The position numbers and the translations under genes are program-made. Under the pieces are notes generated by a model. That model had not been told where the DNA came from. It worked only from the letters and a program-made list of their open reading frames with translations, and ran no database searches. Shown one piece after another: positions 1 to 8,682 of a stretch of DNA of 64,000 nucleotides. The stretch is from Streptomyces sp. ATexAB-D23 (GTDB lineage Bacteria > Actinomycetota > Actinomycetes > Streptomycetales > Streptomycetaceae). The stretch covers positions 63,942 through 127,941 of the forward strand of contig NZ_KB892015.1 of NCBI RefSeq assembly GCF_000373645.1, read 5' to 3'. Within the stretch, counting starts at the first letter, position 1. Each line of letters starts with the position of its first letter.

Positions 1-1192
1 TCGTGTAGTCCGCGTTGACGCGGATGTAGCCGGCGGACAAGTCGCAGCCGTAGACGGTCGCTTCGGCGGCGCCGAGACCCAGCGTGACGACGATGTCGAC
101 CTCGTCCCGACGCATGGTCTCCACGAGCCGGCCGAGGGTGTCCGCCTCGGGCTCTTCGGGGTACACCGCGATGTCGCCGAACCGCACGGTGACGTCGCCC
201 GGCACGATGTCGGTGTCGTCGGTGTTCTTGCCGATGGCCATGAGGACCCGCCCCCAGTTGGGGTCCGCACCATGGACGGCGGTCTTGACCAGCGGGGAGT
301 TCACCACACTCTTGGCGATGCGCTTGGCCTGCGCGTGGTCGCGGGCGCGGGCGACGGTGACGCGCAGGAGCTTGGTGGCGCCTTCGCCGTCACCGGCCAG
401 TTGCAGGGTGAGGTCCAGGCACAGGTCGGCGAGCACCTCGGCGAACAGCGCCGGGTCGACCGCCCCTGCCGCACCGTTGGCGATGACCGCGACGGTGTCG
501 GAGGTGGAGGTGTCCGTGTCGACGCTCAGGCAGTTGAACGTACGGTCCACCGCCCCGCGCAGTGCGGCGTCCAGGTCCGCCGGGGACAGCTCGGCGTCGG
601 TGAACACGTAGGCGAGCATCGTGGCCATGTCGGGCTCCAGCATGCCGACGCCCTTGGCGACGCCCACGATGCGGGCCTGCCCGAGGGTGCGGACAGCGAC
701 CTTCGGGCGGGTGTCGGTGGTCATCATCGCGCGAGCGACGTCCAGCGGCCCGGCGGTGAACGCGGCGACGCCGCGCTCGGCCGTCCGGTCGAAGTGCGGA
801 AGGATGGTGGTCATCGGCAGAGGGCGGCCGATGACCCCGGTGGAGCCGATGAGCACCTCGCCCTCGGGGACGCCCAGGATCCCGGCGACGCGGCGGACGA
901 CCTCGGCGGCGTTCCGCTCGCCCTGGCGCCCCGTGGCGACGTTTGCGTTCTGCGCCAGCGTCGTCACGGCACGGAGACCGCGCCCTGCGGCGTGCCTGCG
1001 GCTGAGGACCACGGCCGGACCGGCGAAGAGGCTCCGCGTGAACATCGCGGCGCTGACCGCCGGGCGGTCGGAGGCGACGATCGAGATGTCGTCACCGTGT
1101 TCGCGCAGTCCGCCGTGCCCTGTGTACGCGAGGAAGCCTTCGGGCCAGATCGCGGTGGAGACCGCCTGAGTGAATGCATGATCATGCGTCAT
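1..1192 (-). CDS. argJ: Ornithine/glutamate N-acetyltransferase (ArgJ/OAT family, OAT2-like), cut by the left edge
   Basis: Translating the minus strand from ATG at 1192 gives 397 codons that run off the window about one codon before the expected stop. The family moves the acetyl group of N-acetylornithine to glutamate and self-cleaves at a conserved Thr. The cleavage motif KGVGMLEPDMATML is present (Lys180-Leu193), with Thr191 as the likely nucleophile. Other family blocks are GSTGVIGR, AMMTTDTRPK, DTDTSTSDT, VNSPLVKTAVHG and DPNWGR. The N-terminus lacks the longer start usual in primary ArgJ proteins, and the FTRSLFAGPAVVLSR block resembles OAT2 of clavulanic acid clusters, so this may be a second, specialised copy. 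No argC, argB or argD is visible here. The ATG has no clear ribosome site. Confidence 0.88.
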   Translation of the reverse strand, partial: MTHDHAFTQAVSTAIWPEGFLAYTGHGGLREHGDDISIVASDRPAVSAAMFTRSLFAGPAVVLSRRHAAGRGLRAVTTLAQNANVATGRQGERNAAEVVRRVAGILGVPEGEVLIGSTGVIGRPLPMTTILPHFDRTAERGVAAFTAGPLDVARAMMTTDTRPKVAVRTLGQARIVGVAKGVGMLEPDMATMLAYVFTDAELSPADLDAALRGAVDRTFNCLSVDTDTSTSDTVAVIANGAAGAVDPALFAEVLADLCLDLTLQLAGDGEGATKLLRVTVARARDHAQAKRIAKSVVNSPLVKTAVHGADPNWGRVLMAIGKNTDDTDIVPGDVTVRFGDIAVYPEEPEADTLGRLVETMRRDEVDIVVTLGLGAAEATVYGCDLSAGYIRVNADYT

Positions 1193-1587
1193 TCAGCATA
1201 TGTTTGCAGCGAAGAGGCGGGGTGTCCACCCCCTTTTCCCGCCCACGATCACGACGGGGGCCATATCCACCCGACCCGCAGAGCCCGGGTGGTCACCCAC
1301 GAACCCCCGAAGGGGCGCAGCACCCTCCACCGCGACCACTTCACCCCCGGGCTTCAGCTCATGAACACCTGACGGCCCATTGACATGCCCATGGCTCTAT
1401 CGCTTTGATGGCGCCGGGCCGCCGGTCATCGACCCCAGCCTCCGGGCACCGGGACGTCGCCACGGAGGGCCGGGGCGGCGGGCGCCCGCGACAACCCCAC
1501 CCCCCTGCCACGGGCGGTACGGCGCATCGCGAAGTGGGAGCGCTCCCATGCGCGCCGGGCCGTACCTCCGAGAGAGGAACCAGCACC
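1193..1587. other. Intergenic region between argJ-like gene and cellulase
   Basis: These 395 bases separate divergently transcribed genes. I see no credible coding frame. A TTGACA-like hexamer lies near 1379-1384, and the perfect CebR palindrome (1535-1548) sits 40 bp before the cellulase start. The rest is GC-rich and featureless to the eye. Confidence 0.6.
1535..1548. promoter_or_regulatory. CebR-type operator upstream of the cellulase gene
   Basis: A perfect 14-bp palindrome, TGGGAGCGCTCCCA, lies 40 bp upstream of the GTG start of the GH5 gene. It is identical to the known binding site of CebR, the cello-oligosaccharide-responsive LacI-family repressor of Streptomyces cellulase and cellobiose-uptake genes. 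The expected effect is repression relieved by cellobiose or cellotriose. Confidence 0.9.
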
Positions 1588-3381
1588 GTGCTTCACCCTC
1601 TCCGCACCCTCCGAAGAGCCGCCAGAACCGCCGCGGTGACCGCGACGGCCCTGCTTCTCCCCCTCGCCGGCGCCCAGGCCGTCTCCGCCGCCGAGACCGC
1701 GTCCGGCTCCGGCTACTGGCACACCAGCGGCCGGCAGATCCTGGACGCCGGCGACCGGCCGGTCCGCGTCGCCGGCATCAACTGGTTCGGCTTCGAGACC
1801 GCCAACTACGTGGCCCACGGCCTGTGGTCCCGCGACTACAAGAGCATGATCGACCAGATGCGGTCGCTGGGGTACAACACCATCCGGCTGCCCTACAGCG
1901 ACGACATCTTCGCGGGGACGGAACCCGCGAGCATCAACTATTCCGGCGGGATGAACAGCGACCTGGAGGGCCTCGACTCGCTCCAGGTGATGGACCGGAT
2001 CGTGGACCACGCGGGCAGCGTCGGCATGAAGGTCATCCTCGACCGGCACCGCCCGGACTCCGCCGGCCAGTCGGCACTCTGGTACACCTCGGCCGTGCCC
2101 GAGTCCACTTGGCTCGCCAACCTCACGTCACTGGCCGGCCGGTACGCGGGCAACGACGCGGTGATAGGCATCGATCTGCACAACGAGCCCCACGACCCCG
2201 CCTGCTGGGGGTGCGGCGACACCGCGAAGGACTGGCGGCTGGCGGCCGAGCGCGGCGGGGACGCGGTCCTGGCCGCCAACCCGGACCTCCTGGTCTTCGT
2301 CGAAGGTGTGCAGACCTTCGACGGGGTGTCCGGATGGTGGGGCGGCAACCTCATGGGCGTCGGCCAGTACCCGGTGGAGCTCAGCGTGCCGGACCGGGTG
2401 GTCTACTCGGCGCACGACTACGCCACGAGTGTCGCCCAGCAGCCGTGGTTCGAGGACACCTCCTTCCCCGACAACATGCCCGGCGTCTGGGACACCTACT
2501 GGGGCTACATCTTCAAGCAGGACATCGCCCCGGTGTGGGTGGGCGAGTTCGGTACGACGCTCCAGTCCACCACCGACCAGAAGTGGCTGACGGCGCTGGC
2601 CGACTACCTGCGGCCGACCGATCAGTACGGGGGCGACAGCTTCTCGTGGACCTTCTGGTCCTGGAACCCCAACTCCGGTGACACCGGCGGCATCCTCAAG
2701 GACAACTGGACCTCGGTCGACACGGTGAAGGACGGCTACCTGGCCGGCATCAAGGCACCCGACTTCACCAACGGCGGCGGCAGCGGTGGTGACACGCAGG
2801 CACCCACCGCCCCGGCCGGTCTCACCGTCACCGCGACCACCGGCACCTCCGTCTCCCTCTCCTGGACGGCCGCGTCCGACGACACCGGCGTCACGGGCTA
2901 CGACATCTACCGCGGCTCCACCAAGGCCGGCACGGCCACCGGCACCACGTACACCGACACCGGCGTGTCCGCCGGGACCTCGTACACCTACACCGTCCGG
3001 GCCCGTGACGCGGCGGGCAACACCTCGCCGCCCTCCTCCTCGGTCACCGCCCTCACCACCGGCTCCGGCTCCGGCGGCGACAGCGGCTGCACGGCCGCCT
3101 ACACGGTGAACGACGACTGGGGCACCGGCTTCGGGGTGGACGTGACCGTGACCAACACGGGCACATCGGCCGCCGCGTCGTGGAAAGTGACCTGGACCTG
3201 GGAGGGCAGCCAGAAGGTCACCAACATGTGGAACGCCTCCTACACCCAGAGCGGGGGCGCCGTCACCGTCACGAACACCGACTACAACGGCAGCCTCGCG
3301 GCCGGCTCCCACACCGCCTTCGGTTTCCAGGGGACGCCCGGCTCCGGCGGCGTACCGACCGTGAGCTGCGCCCTGTCCTGA
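1588..3381 (+). CDS. Secreted GH5 cellulase with FnIII and CBM2 domains
   Basis: The enzyme is a likely endo-beta-1,4-glucanase acting outside the cell. The GTG start at 1588 follows AGAGAGGAA and gives 597 aa. A Sec signal peptide covers about residues 1-35 (twin-Arg-poor, hydrophobic core, cleavage near AVSAA). The GH5 domain spans about 40-390, with acid/base Glu200 in DLHNEPHD and nucleophile Glu320 in VWVGEFGT. A Gly/Ser linker leads to one FnIII domain (about 405-490), then a second linker and a C-terminal CBM2 (about 497-597) with two terminal Cys and conserved Trp residues. A longer in-frame opening upstream crosses the CebR box and is not used. The operator and CBM2 support a cellulose substrate. 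Confidence 0.92.
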   Translation: MLHPLRTLRRAARTAAVTATALLLPLAGAQAVSAAETASGSGYWHTSGRQILDAGDRPVRVAGINWFGFETANYVAHGLWSRDYKSMIDQMRSLGYNTIRLPYSDDIFAGTEPASINYSGGMNSDLEGLDSLQVMDRIVDHAGSVGMKVILDRHRPDSAGQSALWYTSAVPESTWLANLTSLAGRYAGNDAVIGIDLHNEPHDPACWGCGDTAKDWRLAAERGGDAVLAANPDLLVFVEGVQTFDGVSGWWGGNLMGVGQYPVELSVPDRVVYSAHDYATSVAQQPWFEDTSFPDNMPGVWDTYWGYIFKQDIAPVWVGEFGTTLQSTTDQKWLTALADYLRPTDQYGGDSFSWTFWSWNPNSGDTGGILKDNWTSVDTVKDGYLAGIKAPDFTNGGGSGGDTQAPTAPAGLTVTATTGTSVSLSWTAASDDTGVTGYDIYRGSTKAGTATGTTYTDTGVSAGTSYTYTVRARDAAGNTSPPSSSVTALTTGSGSGGDSGCTAAYTVNDDWGTGFGVDVTVTNTGTSAAASWKVTWTWEGSQKVTNMWNASYTQSGGAVTVTNTDYNGSLAAGSHTAFGFQGTPGSGGVPTVSCALS

Positions 3382-3724
3382 CCCCGGCCGTCCGCGCCCC
3401 ACCCTGCTCCGCAGGGAGCGCCGTAGCCCGCCCGCAGTGGCGGGCTACGTCTCATTCGGGACGTACACCTCGGCAGCCGCCACCCGCTGACGTAGGGTCC
3501 ACGCCAGGAAGTGGCCGGGGTTTTCGTCCATGACCCGGCGGCCAATACTGAACCTCCGGTCAGGATTCCGCGTCCTTCCTACCAGCGATGACCAGCGAAT
3601 CCCGTCCGTACCCCCTCCGCTAGCATGATCGCACCCCGGCGACCGCCCTCATCGCCCGCACAACCATGCCATCCGGCATGAAAAGCGACCTATTTGACCA
3701 AAACCTAAGACATCGGCCAGAGAA
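3382..3724. other. Intergenic region before the PAP2 gene
   Basis: This 343-bp gap holds the cellulase terminator, then about 270 bp with lower GC than its surroundings. A small inverted repeat, CATGCC-atcc-GGCATG (3665-3680), lies 45 bp before the next gene and could be an operator. No coding frame is convincing. Confidence 0.5.
3423..3448 (+). terminator. Hairpin terminator after the cellulase gene
   Basis: Perfect 10-bp arms, GTAGCCCGCC and GGCGGGCTAC, enclose a 6-nt loop 41 bp after the cellulase stop, followed by a short T-rich tail. Confidence 0.8.
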
Positions 3725-5086
3725 TTGATATCTATAGCATCGCGGGTGTTTTCGCGAATAAACCGCCGAATACCCTTCGCTGCGTGGCGCCAACCGCGAG
3801 CGATACTGTGGACGGCGGCGGCGGTGGTGACACTCGCGTTCCTCGTCGCGCTGGAGATCGCCGCACGCCACTACGGCTTGCCGGGGCCGGTCACCACTCA
3901 GGCCCAAGAAGTGATATTCGCCCCCAAATCCGGCTTTCTGCTGTACGCCAGCATGGGTCTGATGATGGTGGTCCTCACCTGGCGGCAGCGGTTCATCGCG
4001 GTCGGTGTCGCGGCCGGAATCGACGTCGTCATCGCGCTGGTGCGGTGGGTGGCCGACGCCCCCGTCACCGAAGGCCACTTCTTCGGCAACGGCGCGCTGT
4101 GGGTGATCCTGGGGGTCGCGGTCATCGCCGTCACCCGCCGCACGGGCCAGGAACGCGTCCTGCTCCTGAAGGGCGTCGGCCTGGGTCTGCTTCTCGTCGC
4201 CGGCCGCAAGACCGGTGACACCTGGCTGCTCATCACCTCCAAGACCCGCCCCGATGTGCTCGACCAGTACATGGCGAACGCCGACCACGCACTCGGCAGC
4301 CCCTCCTGGGCCGTGGGGCGGATGATCGAGGCGACCGGCCCGGTCGGCGCCCGCTTCCTCGACTACGTCTACACGCAGCTGGCGGTGGCCGCGGTCCTCG
4401 TCGCGCTGTACCAGCTGCGCAATGTGGCCGCCGACCGGCGTTTCCCCGGTCACCACCTGGTGCGCACCTTCCTGGTCATCGGCCTTCTCGGCCCGGCCAT
4501 CTACATGATCTTCCCCGTGGTCGGACCGATCTTCGCGTTCGGGGCGGACGGCGGACACTGGGCGGTGGCCAACCTGTGGCCGGACACACCGACGCCGATC
4601 GGGACTCCGCACCACATGCCCTTCGACGAGATCACGCCGCGCAACTGCATGCCCAGCCTGCACACGGCCTGGGCCACCGCGATCTTCATCCATTCCCGCA
4701 AGGGCCCGAAGTTCCTCCAGTACGCGGGCGCCTTCTGGCTGGTGGCCACGCTCGCCGCGACGCTCGGTTTCGGCTACCACTACGGCGCCGACCTCGTCGC
4801 GGGTGTGGTGTTCACGCTCACGATCGAGACGGGTATGCGCGCGCACGACCGCGGCTGGGACCGTTCGGGCATTCGGCTCGTCGCCTACGGCACCGCGGTG
4901 TTCGCGCTGCTCCTGGTGTCCTATCGCTATCTCTCGCTGGAAATGGCCCACTATCCCTGGGTGTTCGGGCCGCTCCTCATTCTGGCCATGGGTTCGGTGA
5001 TTTACGGCTACGTACGGACCACCAGGCGGTGGGAGCCGAAGGCCGCGCCCGTCCCGAAGCTGGAGCCTCAGCCCGAAATGGCCTGA
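3725..5086 (+). CDS. PAP2-superfamily integral membrane phosphatase / phosphotransferase
   Basis: This 453-aa polytopic membrane protein has about eight hydrophobic segments. It carries the PAP2 acid-phosphatase signature: the motif RNCMPSLHTAW (Ser311, His313) and GYHYGADLVAG (His352, Asp356), the expected catalytic His pair. The layout resembles the inositol-phosphorylceramide synthase/AUR1-like branch, so it may dephosphorylate a lipid phosphate or transfer a phospho-head group; the substrate is unknown. The TTG start at 3725 has no strong ribosome site, and an in-frame GTG at 3746 is an alternative. It ends in a Pro-rich cytoplasmic tail and is followed by a strong terminator, so it is monocistronic. 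Confidence 0.8.
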   Translation: MISIASRVFSRINRRIPFAAWRQPRAILWTAAAVVTLAFLVALEIAARHYGLPGPVTTQAQEVIFAPKSGFLLYASMGLMMVVLTWRQRFIAVGVAAGIDVVIALVRWVADAPVTEGHFFGNGALWVILGVAVIAVTRRTGQERVLLLKGVGLGLLLVAGRKTGDTWLLITSKTRPDVLDQYMANADHALGSPSWAVGRMIEATGPVGARFLDYVYTQLAVAAVLVALYQLRNVAADRRFPGHHLVRTFLVIGLLGPAIYMIFPVVGPIFAFGADGGHWAVANLWPDTPTPIGTPHHMPFDEITPRNCMPSLHTAWATAIFIHSRKGPKFLQYAGAFWLVATLAATLGFGYHYGADLVAGVVFTLTIETGMRAHDRGWDRSGIRLVAYGTAVFALLLVSYRYLSLEMAHYPWVFGPLLILAMGSVIYGYVRTTRRWEPKAAPVPKLEPQPEMA

Positions 5087-5103
5087 TCGGCCCGCTCACG
5101 TCC

Positions 5104-5144
5104 GCGCCCGCCGGGGCAGGAACCCCTCCTGCCCCGGCGGGCGC
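5104..5144 (+). terminator. Strong hairpin terminator after the PAP2 gene
   Basis: Perfect 18-bp arms (5104-5121 and 5127-5144) with a 5-nt loop ACCCC, 18 bp after the stop codon. Confidence 0.88.
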
Positions 5145-5206
5145 GTTGCCGTACGGGCGCACCCACCCTGATCCACAGTCCAGACTGCGCAAGCTAACCT
5201 GGAGAT

Positions 5207-5677
5207 ATGGACGAGGTCACCCGCACCACACGCGCCACTGCCGACGGAGTCTCGGAATCGGCGGCGCGCGCCGCCCGCGAGGTGCGCGTGGTGTTCAGCC
5301 GGCTCAGACGACGGATGCGCGAGACGTACGACCCCGGCGACCTCACCCCGACCCAGACGTCCGTGCTGAGCCGGCTCGACAAGGACGGCGAGGCGTCGGT
5401 GAGCGACCTCGCGGCCGCCGAGCGCGTCCGCCACCAGTCGGTGGCCGCCACCGTCGGCGTGCTGGCCGAGCGCGGGCTCGTCGCCCGCCGCCCCGACCCC
5501 GGGGACGGCCGGCGGCAGCTGGTCTTCGTCACCGGGCAGGGCCACGCCTTCCTGGAGGACCGCCGCCGCGCCGGCGAGGGCTGGCTCACGCGCGCCCTGG
5601 AGGACGAGTGCACCGAGGAGGAACGGCGTACGCTCCTCGCCGCGACAGCCCTGCTGGAACGGATCGTCCGGGCATGA
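5207..5677 (+). CDS. MarR-family regulator, coupled to an MFS transporter
   Basis: This 156-aa winged-helix regulator has the MarR recognition region TPTQTSVLSRLDKDGEASVSDLA, a second helix block RVRHQSVAATVGVLAERGLVARRPDP and the wing DPGDGRRQLVFVTGQG. The stop overlaps the start of the MFS gene (ATGA), so the two are co-translated. That organisation usually means the regulator controls the exporter in response to an exported drug or aromatic compound. A small inverted repeat CAGTC-ca-GACTG (5176-5187) about 20 bp before the start is a plausible autoregulatory site. The ATG at 5207 lies close behind GGAGAT. Confidence 0.85.
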   Translation: MDEVTRTTRATADGVSESAARAAREVRVVFSRLRRRMRETYDPGDLTPTQTSVLSRLDKDGEASVSDLAAAERVRHQSVAATVGVLAERGLVARRPDPGDGRRQLVFVTGQGHAFLEDRRRAGEGWLTRALEDECTEEERRTLLAATALLERIVRA

Positions 5678-7110
5678 CCGGGATTCTGCGGCGCATCCGT
5701 CCCGGCGGGGCGAACAGCCCGGCGGACGGCTTCGACCGGCGGCTGCTGGCCCCGATGATGCTGGGGTCGGTGCTCAATCCGGTCAACTCGTCCATCATCT
5801 CCGTCTCGCTGGTACCGATCGGCGCCGCCTTCGGCGCACCGCCCGCACAGACGGCCTGGCTCATCTCCGCCCTCTATCTGGCGACCGCCATAGGGCAGCC
5901 CGTGGTGGGACGGCTCATCGACCTCTTCGGCCCCCGCCGCCTGTTCCTGGCCGGGACCGCGCTGACCGGTGTCGCGGGCGTCGTCGGGATGTGCGCGCCG
6001 AGCCTGGGCGTGCTCATCGCCGCGCGCGTGCTCCTCGGCTTCGGCACCTGCTCCGGCTATCCGGCCGCGATGTACCTCATCCGCAGCGAGGCCGGGCGCA
6101 CCGGGCAGAAGAGCCCGGCCGGTGTGCTCACCGCTCTCGCCGTCACCACCCAGACCATCGCCGTCGTCGGGCCCAGCCTCGGCGGTCTGCTGATCGGTGT
6201 CGGCGGCTGGCGCGCCACCCTGGCCGTGAACATCCCGCTGGCGGCGGCCGGCCTGTACCTCGGTGCGCGCCGTATCCCCGCGACGCCTGCCCGGCGCCGC
6301 GAAGCGGGCCACCATCCGGCGGGCGACCTGGACCTGCCGGGCATGGCCCTGTTCGCCTCGGCCCTCGTCTGCCTCCTGCTGTTCCTCATGGACCCGGGCG
6401 CCAGCACCTGGTACCTGCCCGTCCTGACGGTGTGCGCGGGCGTCGCTTTCACCTGGCGCGAGCTGCGCGCCCGGCAGCCGTTCATCGACGTACGCGTGCT
6501 CGGCAGCAACCTGCCGCTGGTCGCCACGTACGGCAGGGCGCTGCTGTGTTACGTCGTCACGTACGCCTTCCTGTATGGCTACACCCAGTGGACGGAGGAG
6601 GGGCGCGGGCTGACCGCTTCGCAGGCCGGTCTGGTGCAGTTGCCCCTGTTCAGCGTCGCGATCCTGGTGTCCACGCTCACCGGGCGGCGCCAGGCCGTCC
6701 GGGGCAAGCTGCTGGTGGGGGCGGCGGGGCAGATCGGCGCCTGTGCGCTGCTGTTCCTGCTGCACGCCGACAGCCCCGTGTGGATGCTGCTGGCCGTAGT
6801 GGTCGTGCTCGGGGTGCCCCAGGGGCTGAACAGCCTCGCTCTGCAGAACTCCGTCTACCATCAGGCCGACGCCGACCGCATGGGTTCCTCGGCGGGGCTC
6901 CTGCGCACCTTCGGCTATCTCGGCGCGATCATCGCCTCCGCCGCCAACGCCGCGTTCTTCGGCCATCACATCGATACCGTGGGTCTGCACCACCTCGCCT
7001 GGTTCATGCTCGCCGTCAGCGTGCTGTTCCTGGCGGTGACCGTGGCCGACCGGTCCCTGCGGGCCATCGGCTCCGCCGAGACGGATCGTCCTCGGCGTAC
7101 CGACCGGTGA
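5674..7110 (+). CDS. MFS transporter (drug:H+ antiporter, 14-TM type)
   Basis: A 478-aa major facilitator protein with about 12-14 hydrophobic segments. The ATG at 5674 overlaps the MarR stop by 4 nt. The motif-A-like loop is GQPVVGRLIDLFGPRRLF after TM2, and the motif-C-like glycine-rich segment VVGPSLGGLLIGVGGWRATLAVNIPLA in TM5 points to the DHA2 antiporter group. It likely exports a small hydrophobic compound across the cell membrane and is controlled by the preceding MarR protein. A much longer open frame reads back into the PAP2 and MarR genes, but it is an artefact of GC bias. Confidence 0.88.
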   Translation: MTGILRRIRPGGANSPADGFDRRLLAPMMLGSVLNPVNSSIISVSLVPIGAAFGAPPAQTAWLISALYLATAIGQPVVGRLIDLFGPRRLFLAGTALTGVAGVVGMCAPSLGVLIAARVLLGFGTCSGYPAAMYLIRSEAGRTGQKSPAGVLTALAVTTQTIAVVGPSLGGLLIGVGGWRATLAVNIPLAAAGLYLGARRIPATPARRREAGHHPAGDLDLPGMALFASALVCLLLFLMDPGASTWYLPVLTVCAGVAFTWRELRARQPFIDVRVLGSNLPLVATYGRALLCYVVTYAFLYGYTQWTEEGRGLTASQAGLVQLPLFSVAILVSTLTGRRQAVRGKLLVGAAGQIGACALLFLLHADSPVWMLLAVVVVLGVPQGLNSLALQNSVYHQADADRMGSSAGLLRTFGYLGAIIASAANAAFFGHHIDTVGLHHLAWFMLAVSVLFLAVTVADRSLRAIGSAETDRPRRTDR

Positions 7111-7165
7111 GATGGGGCCGCCCCCCCCCTCCCGCGTATCAGATCCCGGACAGGAACCGCCGCCC

Positions 7166-7320
7166 GTGACCGACCTGGGCCCGTTCACCGAGGCGCTCGA
7201 CTGTCCGGTGTATGCGGTGACCGCCGAGGCGGGCGGTGAGCGGGCCGGGACCAGGGATTCCGGCTCCTGGCCCTGTCCGACGGGATCGGGATCGCGCCGG
7301 GCCACCCGGTGGACCGACCG
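7166..7320 (+). pseudogene. Remnant of a flavin reductase-like gene
   Basis: From GTG at 7166 the frame reads VTDLGPFTEALDCPVYAVTAEAGGERAG, which resembles the N-terminus of flavin reductase-like FMN-binding proteins. It then loses similarity. In the next frame a short piece, FRLLALSDGIGIAPGHPVD, looks like the C-terminal end of the same family. This suggests a large internal deletion plus frameshift, leaving about 50 codons of a normally 150-170-aa protein. Both pieces are short, and the second overlaps bases that can pair as an inverted repeat, so part of the resemblance could be chance. Confidence 0.45.
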
Positions 7321-7341
7321 CGCGGATCCGCCGGACAGGTC

Positions 7342-8589
7342 CTAGTCCAGCCAGGTCAGCGCGGCGACCACCAGGGCCTCCACCCCGGTGCTCAGCGTGG
7401 GCTCGACGACCGGGGCGAAGTGCGGGGAGTGGTTGCCCGGCAGCTCGTCCAGGTGTCCTTGCGCGAGCGCGGCCATGGTCTGCTCCGCCTCCAGCCCGCC
7501 CCAGAACCAGAACACGGTGGGCACGCCGAGCGTCTCACCGAACACACCGACGTCCTCGCTCGCGTTCACCTGGGGCATCGGCAGCATCCGCTCCGCGCCG
7601 AAGTACGCGGAGAGCGCCGCCACTGTCGTTCCGGTGGCCTCCGGGTCGCTGACGAGGGCCGGTGCGGAGCCGAACCAGTTCAGTTCCGGCGGCCGCACCG
7701 CACCCGCGGCCTGTGCCTCGCCGGCCACGACACGTTCGATCGCGCCTCGGACCAGGTCGCGTACGGCCGGGGTGAACGCGCGGATGTTGATGCCGAGTTC
7801 GGCGGTGTCGGGGATGATGTTGTCCTTCGTGCCCGCTTGGAGGCGCCCCACCGTCACCACGGCGGATTCGGCCGGTGGCACCTCGCGGGCGACGATGCCC
7901 TGGAGCCGGGTGACCACGTTCGCCGCCATCAGCACGGGGTCGACCGTCGCCTCCGGCCGGGAGCCGTGGCCGCCCTTGCCATGGAGCGTGACGTTCAGCG
8001 AGTCGGCGGCCGCCATGAGCGGGCCGGAGCCGTGGCCGATGAATCCGGCGGGCAGGGGGCCCACGTGCTGGCCGAGCACGATGCCGGGTTTCGGGAAGCG
8101 CTCGAAGAGCCCGTCCCCGACCATGTCGCGGGCGCCGACGGCCAGTTCCTCGGCCGGCTGGAACACCACCAGCAGGGTGCCCTTCCACTGGTCGCGGGCC
8201 CCGGCGAGCAGGGTGGCGGCGCCCGTCAGGCAAACGGCGTGCATGTCGTGCCCGCAGGCGTGCATCACCGGCACCTCGTGCCCCTCGCCGTCCGTGGCTC
8301 GGACCGTGCTGGCGTACGGCAGTCCCGTCTTCTCCTCGACGGGGAGGGCGTCGAAGTCCGCGCGGAGCATGACGACCGGGCCGGGCCCGTTGCGCAGAAC
8401 GCCCACCACGCCGGTGCCGCCGACCTGCTCGGCGACCTCGTCGAACCCGGCGTCCCTCAGGCGCCGGGCCAGCAGGGCCGCGGTGCGGGTCTCCTGGCGC
8501 GACAGCTCCGGGTGGCGGTGCAGGTCCCGGTAGAAGCCGGCGAGATCCTCCCGGAGCTCCGCCAGTCCCGCGGTCACCGTCTTGGCCAT
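7342..8589 (-). CDS. M20-family amidohydrolase (peptidase M20D)
   Basis: A 415-aa cytoplasmic metal-dependent amidohydrolase of the hippurate/IAA-amino-acid hydrolase type. The metal-binding block MHACGHDMHAV holds Cys112 and His114, RADFDALPV is the first metal site, QPAEE contains the catalytic Glu, and a C-terminal HSPHFAP supplies another metal His. The central GKGGHGSRPEATVDP marks the dimerisation/lid domain. It probably hydrolyses an N-acyl or N-aryl amino acid; the substrate cannot be read from sequence. It stands alone, 93 bp downstream of the start of the next minus-strand gene, and ends against the flavin-reductase remnant. Confidence 0.88.
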   Translation of the reverse strand: MAKTVTAGLAELREDLAGFYRDLHRHPELSRQETRTAALLARRLRDAGFDEVAEQVGGTGVVGVLRNGPGPVVMLRADFDALPVEEKTGLPYASTVRATDGEGHEVPVMHACGHDMHAVCLTGAATLLAGARDQWKGTLLVVFQPAEELAVGARDMVGDGLFERFPKPGIVLGQHVGPLPAGFIGHGSGPLMAAADSLNVTLHGKGGHGSRPEATVDPVLMAANVVTRLQGIVAREVPPAESAVVTVGRLQAGTKDNIIPDTAELGINIRAFTPAVRDLVRGAIERVVAGEAQAAGAVRPPELNWFGSAPALVSDPEATGTTVAALSAYFGAERMLPMPQVNASEDVGVFGETLGVPTVFWFWGGLEAEQTMAALAQGHLDELPGNHSPHFAPVVEPTLSTGVEALVVAALTWLD

Positions 8590-8682
8590 GCCTCATGCCC
8601 TCCTCCGTGCCGGTTCCCGCACCGTATCCTCCGTCCGGTCCGCGGCGGGTGAGGACACCGGGCGCGGAGCGGGGTGGCCCTG

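Noticed and set aside
4576..5673. Long open frame that continues upstream of the MFS transporter
   Set aside because: It overlaps the PAP2 and MarR genes in another frame and gives Arg/Pro-rich shadow sequence with no domain.
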